Part shown: in pieces, positions 1 through 7,307 of the stretch
Layout of the letters: each line of letters begins with the position of its first letter
Numbering within the stretch: the first letter of the stretch is position 1
DNA from: Proteiniphilum sp. UBA4084
Lineage (GTDB): Bacteria; Bacteroidota; Bacteroidia; Bacteroidales; Dysgonomonadaceae
DNA: 16,124 nucleotides
Direction: 5' to 3'
Assembly (NCBI GenBank): GCA_002383605.1
Contig: DFYK01000063.1
Location: 2,100 to 18,223 of the forward strand
Notes under the pieces: model-generated
The model's input: only the letters and a program-made list of their open reading frames with translations
Told to the model about the DNA's origin: nothing
Databases searched by the model: none
Position numbers and translations under genes: made by a program

Positions 1-353
1 TGGGAATGGACAGCCAGCTGGTAAGCCGTTCGGTGAACGAAGGCTTCTCGGGTGGTGAGAAAAAGAAAAACGAGATATTTCAAATGGCTATGCTCAACCC
101 GCAGCTGGCTATCCTGGATGAAACCGACTCGGGGCTCGACATTGATGCCCTCAGGGTAGTAGCGGCCGGCGTGAATAAGCTACAGACCAAAGAGAATGCA
201 ACCATCGTCATCACCCATTACCAGCGACTGCTGGAGTATATCAAACCCGATTATGTGCATGTGCTTTATGCGGGAAAAATTGTACGATCCGGTGGTCCTG
301 ATCTCGCCCTTGAACTCGAAAAAAGGGGTTATGACTGGCTAATCAATCCCTAA
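1..353 (+). CDS. sufC: SufC, Fe-S cluster assembly ATPase (3' part only)
   Basis: This is the C-terminal part of SufC, the ABC-type ATPase that works with SufB and SufD in the cytoplasmic SufBCD scaffold building iron-sulfur clusters. The 5' end lies outside the window and the frame is open from base 3. Counting from the ATG at base 6, the ABC signature SGGEKK is at residues 15-20, the Walker B strand LAILDE at 34-39, the D-loop SGLD at 42-45 and the H-loop histidine at 71. The Walker A part is missing only because of the window edge. The sequence is very typical of SufC, including the ETDSGLDIDALR segment. sufD follows after 24 nt, so the two are co-transcribed; sufB is expected just upstream. 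Confidence 0.97.
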   Translation, partial: GMDSQLVSRSVNEGFSGGEKKKNEIFQMAMLNPQLAILDETDSGLDIDALRVVAAGVNKLQTKENATIVITHYQRLLEYIKPDYVHVLYAGKIVRSGGPDLALELEKRGYDWLINP

Positions 354-377
354 TCCATCCTCAGTAATCCAAATAAA

Positions 378-1718
378 ATGATAGAACAACAATATATAGA
401 TCTGTTTTCTCAGTTTCGGGAGGAGCTTGATGCACATTCGGTTCAAGGAATGAACCAGCATCGTGACGCCGCTTTCGAAACTTTCCAGCAGATCGGCTTC
501 CCCACTTCAAAACAGGAGGAGTATAAGCATTCCAATATTGTGCGTACATTTGAACCCGACCTGGGCTTGAATCTCCGCAACATACCCATCCCGGTAAACC
601 CGTATGATGCTTTCAAATGCGATGTACCCAATCTCTCCACCCATCTCTATTTTTTGATCAACGACAGATACTACGACCGATTTCAGCCCTCGGAAAAACT
701 GCCGGAAGGTGTTTTCGCAGGCAGTCTGCAACGCTTTTCTGAACTATATCCCGAGCAATTTGCAGCACATTATGCCCAAATCGCCGATTATAGCGACAAC
801 GGGATAGTGGCTTACAACACCATGTTTGCTCAGGATGGTTTTGTGGTATACGTCCCGAAAAATGTGATTCTGGAAAAACCTTTGCAGCTGATCAATATCC
901 TGCGGGGCGGGGTAGATCTGGGCGTGAACAGGAGAATCCTGATTATAGCCGAAGAAAATGCGCAGGTGAAACTGCTGGTATGTGATCATACCGTGGATGA
1001 TATTCATTTTGTGGTGACACAGGTGACCGAGGTCTTTGCCGGTGCTTCTGCCCAGGTGGATATCTACGAACTTGAAGAAAACTCAGAGAAGGTGACCCGG
1101 CTCAACAACCTGTTCAGCGAACAGAAAGACCATTCCAACGTGGTGACAAGCAGCATCACGCTGCACAATGGATATACGCGCAACAACTATCGCTTCCGGC
1201 TCCTCGGCGAACATGCCGAGGCACATGCAGGAGGACTGGCCATCTGCGACAAGGAACAGCACATCGACAATTTTGCTTTCCTCGATCATGCCAGTCCCAA
1301 TTGTATGAGCAACGAATTATTTAAAACGGTACTGAACGACCGGGCAACCGGTATCTTTTGCGGGAAAATACTGGTGGAGAAAGATGCGCAAAAGACGATG
1401 GCATATCAGAATAACCGCAACCTGTTGGCTTCAGATTCGGCACAGATGTTCTCCAAGCCGCAACTTGAGATTTATGCCGATGACGTCAAATGCTCGCATG
1501 GCCTCACCACCGGTCAGCTCGATGAGGAAGCACTCTTTTACATGCGTGCCCGCGGCATCGACAAGGAAGAGGCACGTCTCCTCCTGATGGTGGCCTTCAC
1601 CCGTGATGTGGTGGATATGGTTCGCATAGAAAGTTTGCAGGAGCGCTTGACGAGTTTGATCAATAAGCGTTTCCGGGGTGAATTGATGCGTTGCGGAAGC
1701 TGCAATGTTTGTATTTAG
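378..1718 (+). CDS. sufD: SufD, Fe-S cluster assembly scaffold subunit
   Basis: This 446-residue protein is SufD, the partner of SufB in the SufBC2D complex that assembles Fe-S clusters. The SufB/SufD core beta-helix spans roughly residues 150-400. The family hallmark DDVKCSHG is at 368-375, followed by GQLDEEALFYMRARGI at 379-394; His374 is in the position of the conserved functional histidine known from E. coli SufD. The ATG at 378 is 24 nt after the sufC stop and gives a normal-length protein. One oddity is a cysteine-rich end, with Cys439, Cys442 and Cys445 in a CxxCxxC pattern in the last eight residues, which E. coli SufD lacks. Assignment as SufD rather than SufB rests on length and position after sufC. 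Confidence 0.95.
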   Translation: MIEQQYIDLFSQFREELDAHSVQGMNQHRDAAFETFQQIGFPTSKQEEYKHSNIVRTFEPDLGLNLRNIPIPVNPYDAFKCDVPNLSTHLYFLINDRYYDRFQPSEKLPEGVFAGSLQRFSELYPEQFAAHYAQIADYSDNGIVAYNTMFAQDGFVVYVPKNVILEKPLQLINILRGGVDLGVNRRILIIAEENAQVKLLVCDHTVDDIHFVVTQVTEVFAGASAQVDIYELEENSEKVTRLNNLFSEQKDHSNVVTSSITLHNGYTRNNYRFRLLGEHAEAHAGGLAICDKEQHIDNFAFLDHASPNCMSNELFKTVLNDRATGIFCGKILVEKDAQKTMAYQNNRNLLASDSAQMFSKPQLEIYADDVKCSHGLTTGQLDEEALFYMRARGIDKEEARLLLMVAFTRDVVDMVRIESLQERLTSLINKRFRGELMRCGSCNVCI

Positions 1719-1777
1719 TGCTGCGCATGTTATTCGCTTCGCGTTATTTGGCTTCGCCGTTAATCGTGCTTAGCACG
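1719..1777 (+). repeat. Array of four micro-hairpins in the sufD-sufS spacer
   Basis: Four tiny perfect stem-loops with three-base loops follow one another directly after the sufD stop: TGC-TGC-GCA at 1719-1727, CGC-TTC-GCG at 1735-1743, GGC-TTC-GCC at 1750-1758 and CGTGC-TTA-GCACG at 1765-1777. Their centres are 15-17 bases apart and the linkers all resemble GTTATT (TGTTATT, TTATTT, GTTAAT). The stems differ in sequence yet remain self-complementary, so it is the hairpin-plus-linker unit that repeats rather than one fixed sequence. An 8-bp palindrome, ACCCGGGT, follows at 1780-1787. This may be a REP-like intergenic repeat or an RNA element in the suf transcript. Confidence 0.6.
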
Positions 1778-1815
1778 TAACCCGGGTGTAATAAACCTCC
1801 AAAATTGGAAAAAAA

Positions 1816-3036
1816 TTGAAAGAACTGGATATAGATAAGATACGGGCTGATTTTCCCATTCTCGCGCGCGAGGTATATGGCAAGCCATTGGTTTATCTCG
1901 ACAATGCGGCAACTACGCAGAAGCCGCGTTGTGTGATGGATAAGATTACGGGGATGTATTCAACCGTGAATGCCAACGTGCACAGGGGGGTTCATTTCCT
2001 GAGCCAGGCTGCCACGGATGAGCACGAGGCCGCACGGCGAACGGTAGCCCGGTTTATTCATGCCGCCTCTGAAAATGAGATTGTGTTCACACGTGGCGCC
2101 ACCGAGTCGATCAACCTGGTGGCATCCTCTTATTGTCGTACTTTTTGTCATGCGGGAGATGAGATACTGATCACTGCCATGGAGCATCATTCCAACATTG
2201 TACCCTGGCAGTTACAAGCCGATATCTTCGGACTGAAACTAAAGGTGGCTCCCATTAATGAAGAGGGTGAGCTACTCCTTGATGAATTTGAAAAGTTGAT
2301 CTCTCCACGTACCAAAATTATCGCGGTTACCCACATTTCCAATGTGCTGGGAACAATCAACCCGATAGAAAAGATCGTAGCAACAGCACACAAACATGAT
2401 ATACCCGTACTGATCGATGCTGCCCAGAGTGTACAACATTGCGTGGTGGACGTACAACAAATTGATTGCGATTTTCTGGTCTTTTCTTCCCATAAGATCT
2501 ATGGACCTACCGGTGTGGGTGTCTTGTATGGTAAGGAAAAATGGCTGAATCTGCTGCCACCCTATCAGGGAGGCGGTGAGATGATTGCCAGCGTTTCTTT
2601 TGAGAAGACAACTTTTAACAAGCTTCCGTTTAAATTCGAGGCGGGTACGCCGGATTTCGTGGGTACGGCAGCGCTGGCTACTGCCCTGGACTATGTCTCC
2701 TCCATCGGTATGGAAAACATTGCCGCATATGAACATGAACTTTTGGAGTATGCTACAAAACAAATGCTGGCCATTCCCGGATTGCGAATATTGGGAACTG
2801 CTTCGCAGAAAAGCAGTGTGATCTCTTTTCTGGTGGACGGTATTCATCCCTATGACCTGGGTACGTTACTTGATAAAATGGGGATTGCTGTCCGTACCGG
2901 CCATCACTGCGCCGAGCCACTGATGCAAATACTGGGGGTTGAAGGCACTGTACGTGCTTCTTTTGCTTTCTACAACACAAAAGAAGAGGTTGATCTGCTC
3001 GTGAAAGACATCAACCGGATTGTAAAGATGTTTTAA
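1816..3036 (+). CDS. sufS: SufS, cysteine desulfurase
   Basis: SufS is the PLP-dependent group II cysteine desulfurase that supplies sulfur (as persulfide from L-cysteine) to the SUF scaffold. The protein has 406 residues, the same length as E. coli SufS. The PLP-binding lysine is Lys227 in FSSHKIYGPTG, and the catalytic cysteine is Cys365 in RTGHHCAEP. The N-terminal IRADFPIL and YLDNAATTQKP segments are standard for the family. No in-frame ATG precedes the conserved N-terminus: the frame is closed by a stop at 1792, so the TTG at 1816 is the best start, with a GGA at 1807-1809 as a possible weak ribosome site. The gene is separated from sufD by 97 nt that carry a hairpin array. Confidence 0.95.
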   Translation: MKELDIDKIRADFPILAREVYGKPLVYLDNAATTQKPRCVMDKITGMYSTVNANVHRGVHFLSQAATDEHEAARRTVARFIHAASENEIVFTRGATESINLVASSYCRTFCHAGDEILITAMEHHSNIVPWQLQADIFGLKLKVAPINEEGELLLDEFEKLISPRTKIIAVTHISNVLGTINPIEKIVATAHKHDIPVLIDAAQSVQHCVVDVQQIDCDFLVFSSHKIYGPTGVGVLYGKEKWLNLLPPYQGGGEMIASVSFEKTTFNKLPFKFEAGTPDFVGTAALATALDYVSSIGMENIAAYEHELLEYATKQMLAIPGLRILGTASQKSSVISFLVDGIHPYDLGTLLDKMGIAVRTGHHCAEPLMQILGVEGTVRASFAFYNTKEEVDLLVKDINRIVKMF

Positions 3037-3040
3037 AATA

Positions 3041-3071
3041 TTCTTTAGCAATTCTGAAATGATTACATTTG
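3041..3071 (+). promoter_or_regulatory. Candidate Bacteroidota promoter for the sigma factor gene
   Basis: The -7 element TACATTTG at 3064-3071 matches the Bacteroides consensus TAnnTTTG exactly. It lies 21 bases before the ATG of the ECF sigma gene, which would give a leader of roughly 15 nt. The upstream -33 element is poor: only TTCT at 3041-3044 has suitable spacing. It would make the sigma/FecR pair independent of the suf operon. Confidence 0.45.
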
Positions 3072-3092
3072 CCCTCGTGATCTGATTACTCC

Positions 3093-3671
3093 ATGCAAAA
3101 AGAGATACCTGACTATAGCAGAAACGAAGACCATGCTTTATTCATTCTATTAAAGAAAAGGGATAAAGATGCTTTTGCTGCGATCTACGGAAAATATCAT
3201 CGTTACTTGTATGCACTTGCTTTCAAGTACCTGAAAGATACCGGGATGGCGGAAGATGTGGTACATTATGTCTTTGTGAAATTATGGGAGAGCACCGGTA
3301 ATATTCAGATTGAGATCAATTTGAAAAATTATCTTTATACGATGACCAAAAACTTCATCCTGAATTTAATCAGAGATCATAAGGAAGCGATATCGCTGAA
3401 TTATCTAAATGCTCAGGTTGATATTCCCGGAGATGATGACATTGCGAGAATGGTGGAAGACCAGGAAATGCAGGATCTTCTCTACAAGGGAATTGATTCT
3501 CTGCCACCTCAAAAGAAAGAAGTTTGTATGAGGAAACTGAAAACATCCGACAGCAACCAGCAGATAGCCGAGAAAATGGGAATTTCGATACACACCGTAA
3601 AATCTCACTATCAGGAATCACTGAAAATGTTGCGTAGTTATTTTCAGAATATTAAAACGATCCTACTGTAA
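3093..3671 (+). CDS. ECF-type RNA polymerase sigma factor (SusC-system regulator type)
   Basis: This 192-residue protein is an extracytoplasmic-function sigma-70 factor of the kind expanded in Bacteroidota to control SusC/SusD-type uptake systems. Region 2 covers about residues 26-95 and includes the core-binding stretch AEDVVHYVFVKLWE at 53-66 and the RNLIRDH-like end near 90-96. Region 4 covers about 130-185, with the helix-turn-helix segment QQIAEKMGISIHTVKSHYQ at 156-174. No extra domains are seen. A FecR-like anti-sigma gene follows after 78 nt, the standard pairing; the sigma is expected to be held inactive or activated by it in response to transporter occupancy. Which promoters it reads cannot be told from the sequence. 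Confidence 0.93.
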   Translation: MQKEIPDYSRNEDHALFILLKKRDKDAFAAIYGKYHRYLYALAFKYLKDTGMAEDVVHYVFVKLWESTGNIQIEINLKNYLYTMTKNFILNLIRDHKEAISLNYLNAQVDIPGDDDIARMVEDQEMQDLLYKGIDSLPPQKKEVCMRKLKTSDSNQQIAEKMGISIHTVKSHYQESLKMLRSYFQNIKTILL

Positions 3672-3749
3672 AAAAGCAACGTCAGACTCATTTCTTTGGT
3701 TTGGGAATGTGTCAAAGAATAAATAGATAGTAAGAAAAGAAAAAATTGA

Positions 3750-4733
3750 ATGCAATCGACAATCAATAATATGGCAAATAGCGTTTTGAATGGTACCGCA
3801 ACCAGAGATGAGGTGCGTAAAGTGACTGACTGGTTCTCTTCAACCATTGAAGGGCAACAGTATCTGTCTGACTCAATCGACAGAGATGCCTATTTATTCG
3901 AGTCAGAACCCCACGTAGGCGATTTGTTTTCTCCTTCCCAGTCGGACCACCTCTATAAGAAGATCGAAAAAACAATCTATGAGAAACGGATAAGGAGAAT
4001 GAGTCTCAAAGTGGCTGCTGTTGTGTTGCCTATATTGTTGATAAGTGCTTTGGGTTATTTTTTTAATGATCATGCCGGTGTTTTTACACAAACCACTTAT
4101 GCTGAGCTTTTTGTTCCCAAAGGGGAAGATGCCAGACTATTTTTTCAGGATGGGACAGAAGTATTTTTAAATGCAGATACCCGGATCCGTTATCCGGAGA
4201 AATTTGGACTTAGAAAAAGAGAGGTTTGGATTGATGGTGAGGCTTACTTTAACGTAACTACGAATAAGAGACGTCCTTTTGTAGTACACGCCCATAATAC
4301 CCGGACGGTGGTCACCGGTACCTCATTCAATGTGAATGCATATGGTGACAGCGAGAAAATTCAGGTGGTGCTCGATGAAGGAAAAACTTCCTTTCAGGTG
4401 TTACAGAACAGCTTTCCCATGCTGCCGGGACAAAAAGTAGAGTACGACAAAATTACCGGTAAAACTACGCTACATAACCTGGTACGTCCTCACAATGCTT
4501 CGCTGTGGAAGAAACATATAGTGTACTTCTATGATACACCGCTTTCGGAAGTAATGAAGGTGCTGGGAAGGCAATACAACGTGGAATTTCACTTGCAGTC
4601 TCCCAAAGCACTCGATTATACCTACACGCTTACAACGAAGCAGGCTTCTATTGATGAGATATTGATGGAACTGCAAAAAATTGCCCCTGTAAAATTCAAC
4701 CGTGAGCAAAATAAGATCTATATTTCAATCTGA
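3750..4733 (+). CDS. FecR-family anti-sigma factor, inner membrane
   Basis: This 327-residue protein is a FecR-like transmembrane regulator. It has a cytoplasmic N-terminal part (about 1-84) that would bind the sigma factor, one transmembrane helix at about 86-104, and a periplasmic FecR domain at about 115-215 with the typical LFFQDGTEVFLNADTRIRYPE-like strand and EVWIDGEAYFNV. The last ~75 residues (253-327) form a DUF4974-like, secretin/TonB N-terminal-like domain, in which DTPLSEVMKVLGRQYNVEF is the typical core. By family knowledge the periplasmic part contacts the STN domain of an outer-membrane transporter. Unusually, the next gene is not that transporter: an STN-type SusC is found only 6.6 kb downstream, after the fibre operon. 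Confidence 0.93.
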   Translation: MQSTINNMANSVLNGTATRDEVRKVTDWFSSTIEGQQYLSDSIDRDAYLFESEPHVGDLFSPSQSDHLYKKIEKTIYEKRIRRMSLKVAAVVLPILLISALGYFFNDHAGVFTQTTYAELFVPKGEDARLFFQDGTEVFLNADTRIRYPEKFGLRKREVWIDGEAYFNVTTNKRRPFVVHAHNTRTVVTGTSFNVNAYGDSEKIQVVLDEGKTSFQVLQNSFPMLPGQKVEYDKITGKTTLHNLVRPHNASLWKKHIVYFYDTPLSEVMKVLGRQYNVEFHLQSPKALDYTYTLTTKQASIDEILMELQKIAPVKFNREQNKIYISI

Positions 4734-4824
4734 TCCCTGTGAAGTTTAGATAAGCCATTAATTGTCTGTTATTTTAAAAAAACCTGTCCAAAAATTGTAA
4801 ATGGAGAAAAGAAGCAAGTAAATA

Positions 4825-4856
4825 TTTGGTAATTAATAAATAAATCTTTACTTTTC
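4825..4856 (+). promoter_or_regulatory. Promoter for the first small secreted protein gene
   Basis: TTTG at 4825-4828 and TACTTTTC at 4849-4856 are separated by 20 bases. This matches the Bacteroidota -33/-7 promoter (TTTG, TAnnTTTG) except for the last base of the -7 element. The start of transcription would fall near 4862, about 32 nt before the TTG start codon. The layout has the same 20-base spacer as the stronger promoter at 5496-5527. Confidence 0.5.
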
Positions 4857-4893
4857 GGTTTAAATAAATAATATTTTAAAGAAAGTTGGTTTT

Positions 4894-5448
4894 TTGAATA
4901 TTACGATTACCATATTAACAATGCTTTTCTGTCTGATGTTTTTGCAGGAAAATACGGTTGCGCAATCATCTGTCGTGACAGTTAATCTTCGTTTCGTTCC
5001 TGTACAAACCATTGCGGTGCAAGCCGCCCAAAAGACAACCCACCTCATATATGCAGCCCCTGAAGACTACGAAAATGGAGTATCGGTAATTCACGACAAT
5101 CATTTAACAATATTCAGCAGTGGCGGTTTTCAAGTGACAGTTGCAGCAGATAATCCGTATTTTAGAAGAGTTGGCGGTCGTGAAACCATACCGGTTGAAG
5201 ACTTGGTAATTAAGGCAGCCAGTGGATTAAACAGCGGCTCTCAAGCCCAGTTTAAAGAAGCAACCCTTTCGGTTACTCCCGCATCCATCATAGAATCTGA
5301 AAAAGGAGGGAGGAACCTTAACTTTAATATATCCTATGATAACAGTCTGGCTGGATCAGCACAGAAGTATATTGACAAATATATTAAAGATGACGAAAAA
5401 GAAACGGTGTATACCACCAATGTTACTTATACTATTTTGACCCGATGA
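4894..5448 (+). CDS. Small secreted beta-rich protein, putative fibre subunit A
   Basis: This 184-residue protein has a signal peptide ending at about VA|QSS (Gln24 first) and then an all-beta-looking mature part without cysteine. It is a clear paralogue of the protein at 5900-6490: both have VTVNL.F.P.Q.I at the mature N-terminus, a [DE]-Y-x-N-G motif (EDYENG at 57-62), DNHLTIFSSGGF at 68-79, an IIES..GG..L.F.I.YD block at 132-149, and the end VTYTILTR at 177-184. I do not recognise a named family. By its neighbours (chaperone and usher-like genes) it is inferred to be a polymerising surface subunit. The start is uncertain: no ATG exists upstream, the TTG at 4894 gives an uncharged N-region, and in-frame ATT at 4873 would give LKKVGFLN and a better signal peptide. 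Confidence 0.8.
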   Translation: MNITITILTMLFCLMFLQENTVAQSSVVTVNLRFVPVQTIAVQAAQKTTHLIYAAPEDYENGVSVIHDNHLTIFSSGGFQVTVAADNPYFRRVGGRETIPVEDLVIKAASGLNSGSQAQFKEATLSVTPASIIESEKGGRNLNFNISYDNSLAGSAQKYIDKYIKDDEKETVYTTNVTYTILTR

Positions 5449-5495
5449 ACTATGTTTCTTTATATTGTTAAATAAAATTAAATATCATCCTTGTA

Positions 5496-5527
5496 TTTGC
5501 GTATGTCTGAGATATATTGTAGTTTTG
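5496..5527 (+). promoter_or_regulatory. Near-consensus Bacteroidota promoter of the fibre operon
   Basis: TTTG at 5496-5499, a 20-base spacer and TAGTTTTG at 5520-5527 give full matches to both promoter elements (TTTG and TAnnTTTG). It lies 48 nt after the stop of subunit A. Transcription would start near 5533, leaving an untranslated leader of about 365 nt before the ATG at 5900. It would drive subunit B and the three genes behind it. Confidence 0.6.
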
Positions 5528-5899
5528 TGTCGTTAAATTTTTCCCGCCATTGTAACAGTTTGATTATAAGGTAATTATATAATTTCATATATTTACGTCC
5601 ATTTCTTTAAATAATTTATTAAGTCAGGAGCATGATTTATAAATATTAACAATAAGGAATGTCAGTAAATAAAAGGAAAGTGTCCGAAATAAACAATTTT
5701 ATTGCAGGAAACCATACAAATAAATAACAATTCACTGTTGAATGGAGCATAAAAATTACAGTTTGTATTTTTAATCATTTGATCGTCGTAAATTGAATAT
5801 ATTTTGTCGGTAAAAAATAATAATTCCGACTGAAAGATAATAGAATAATATTTTAGTTATATAAAACATGTTCATTAAAGTCACAACAAATTAAACAAA
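5528..5899 (+). promoter_or_regulatory. Long AT-rich leader ahead of the fibre operon
   Basis: This 372-base stretch holds no convincing gene and is much richer in A and T than the surrounding genes. It contains two short inverted repeats: ATTCA-CTGT-TGAAT at 5730-5743 and GTCGG/CCGAC at 5806-5810 and 5826-5830. A second, weaker promoter-like pair is TTTG at 5778-5781 with TATATTTTG at 5798-5806 (spacer 16, one base too many in the -7 element). A 22-codon basic open frame (5659-5727) is present without a well-placed ribosome site. If the promoter at 5496-5527 is used, all this is mRNA leader; its regulatory role is conjecture. Confidence 0.4.
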
Positions 5900-6490
5900 A
5901 TGAGAACAAGAAAATTTCTTTTAACGTGCGCTCTTATTGTAGTTGCTCTTTTTTCAGTGAATTCAGTAAATGCCCAAGTGGAATACAGCGACAACAGAGT
6001 ATCATCTGACGCTGTAACTGTCAATTTGAAATTCAAACCTATTCAGTCCATTCAGATTAATCCTGCGCAGAATACGGTTGATTTCGTATACGATACGCCC
6101 GAAGAATATACGAACGGGTTGGATGGCGCGGATAAAACGCTCACAAAAAACGATCATTTAACCGTTTATCATTCTGGCCCTTTTGATGTGAAAGTAACCA
6201 GTACGGGTTTCACAGATGGCAGCAATGCGCTCACAGGCGATCATGTGACGGTAAAAGCTTCAAAGGGTGCAAGCATGACAAGAGACAATTTTACCTATAG
6301 CGATCCTGTTTCACTTGCAGCAGTGACGGGTGCATCATTGATCGAATCAACCGGCGGTGGCATGGGGCTTACTTTCGACATTACATACGACCATACAGGT
6401 TTTGACAATGGCGATTATATTAACAAGGATTTTGATTCAGCTGAAAAGGTGTATTCAGCAACAGTAACCTATACGATTCAATCAAGGTAA
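5900..6490 (+). CDS. Small secreted beta-rich protein, putative fibre subunit B
   Basis: This 196-residue protein has a good signal peptide (MRTRKF positive start, hydrophobic core to about 22) cleaved at about NA|QVE with Gln26 first. The mature part lacks cysteine and is paralogous to the product of 4894-5448: VTVNLKFKPIQSIQI at 39-53, EEYTNG at 68-73, DHLTVYHSG at 85-93, VKVTS at 97-101, SLIES..GG at 146-154 and the end VTYTIQSR at 189-196. There is no lipobox cysteine, which separates it from the lipoprotein pilins of Bacteroidales type V pili. It is the first gene of a tight four-gene operon with chaperone and usher-like genes, so it is inferred to be a major structural subunit. I do not recognise a named family. 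Confidence 0.85.
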   Translation: MRTRKFLLTCALIVVALFSVNSVNAQVEYSDNRVSSDAVTVNLKFKPIQSIQINPAQNTVDFVYDTPEEYTNGLDGADKTLTKNDHLTVYHSGPFDVKVTSTGFTDGSNALTGDHVTVKASKGASMTRDNFTYSDPVSLAAVTGASLIESTGGGMGLTFDITYDHTGFDNGDYINKDFDSAEKVYSATVTYTIQSR

Positions 6491-6497
6491 TTTCGGG

Positions 6498-7307
6498 ATG
6501 AAGATTTGCCTGTTTCTGTTTACCGTTTCCACTCTGTTAATATCCCAAATCGGCGGTGGTGTATATGGTCAGGTAGGACTATCTGTATCCCCGCCGAGAG
6601 TCTATTATTCTCTTGCTGCTGGAGAGAGTGGTGTACAGGGGCTGCTTATAAACAACATCAGCAAAGAGCATCCGCTGGATCTTGCCATTACATTTGGAGA
6701 TTGGCTCTATGACGAGTATGGCAACAACGTGACAATGCCACCCGATAGTCTGGAAAACTCCTGTGCCTCGTGGCTTACCATGCAGGGTGGTACCTATCTT
6801 ACACTGCAGCCAGGTGAAAACCGGCAGATTGAGTTAATGATGAATGTTCCTCCATCCGTCTCCACTGATAGAAATGTACAGACAGCCATGGTCTACGTAA
6901 CCCAGATGAACCCGGTGGATGGGGTAGATTCACAGGGAGCAGCCATTCGTATCAACGTGCGCCAGGGTATCAAGGTTTACAGAAGAGGCTTACTTGCCGA
7001 GCGTAGGGAGCTGGAAATAGAGGATATGACACTCAACAGAGAAAGCAATCATATTGTGGTTGCTTTTAACAATAAAGGCAACATCTGGACAGACGGTGTG
7101 ATAAAAACTACAATTTTTAATCGCACCACCGGTAAAGAAACCAATTTGGGAGAAGTGCCCTTTTTTACCATGCCGGGCAATCACCGCAAAATGATGATCT
7201 CCACCGGAGAGAAACTTGAGAGAGGTGATTATACTGCCACCGTGATACTGGATTACGGCGATGAGGCCACCCTGGAAGCTGCAGAGTTGGAATTCCGACA
7301 TGAATAG
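6498..7307 (+). CDS. PapD-like periplasmic chaperone of the fibre system
   Basis: This 269-residue protein has a signal peptide (about 1-24, cut VYG|QVG) and two Ig-like domains, about 25-160 and 165-269, the plan of fimbrial chaperones. Aligned by eye with PapD, Arg34 in SPPRVYY matches the subunit-anchoring Arg8 and Lys159 in RQGIKVYRR matches Lys112. Just before Lys159, Ile150, Ile152 and Val154 alternate with polar residues, as in the G1 donor strand that chaperones lend to pilins. It would cap subunits in the periplasm and hand them to the usher. The ATG at 6498 lies 7 nt after the subunit B stop, and its 3' end overlaps the next gene by 8 nt. The general fold is well supported; the subunit partners are inferred from gene order. 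Confidence 0.82.
   Translation: MKICLFLFTVSTLLISQIGGGVYGQVGLSVSPPRVYYSLAAGESGVQGLLINNISKEHPLDLAITFGDWLYDEYGNNVTMPPDSLENSCASWLTMQGGTYLTLQPGENRQIELMMNVPPSVSTDRNVQTAMVYVTQMNPVDGVDSQGAAIRINVRQGIKVYRRGLLAERRELEIEDMTLNRESNHIVVAFNNKGNIWTDGVIKTTIFNRTTGKETNLGEVPFFTMPGNHRKMMISTGEKLERGDYTATVILDYGDEATLEAAELEFRHE

Noticed and set aside
2272..2847. A 191-codon open frame on the minus strand opposite sufS.
   Set aside because: It lies wholly inside the highly conserved sufS coding sequence, has no recognisable domain or start context, and is best explained as a frame shadow.
5503..5574. A 23-codon open frame beginning MSEIYCSF downstream of subunit A.
   Set aside because: It overlaps the best promoter and its ATG lies upstream of the expected transcription start, so it would not be translated from that transcript.
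5449..5600. Possible invertible (phase-variable) promoter, as found for other Bacteroidales surface genes.
   Set aside because: I looked for inverted repeats flanking the promoter at 5496-5527 and found no convincing pair; no invertase gene is in the window.
5659..5727. A 22-codon basic open frame in the long leader, considered as a leader peptide.
   Set aside because: The only AGGA lies directly against the ATG, too close for a ribosome site, and nothing in its composition supports a regulatory peptide. It is kept only as a note in the leader entry.
4894..6490. Assignment of the two small proteins to DUF4402 or to the FimA/Mfa type V pilins.
   Set aside because: The glycine-rich DUF4402 pattern is not visible, and type V pilins are lipoproteins with a lipobox cysteine, whereas these have signal peptidase I sites and no mature cysteine.
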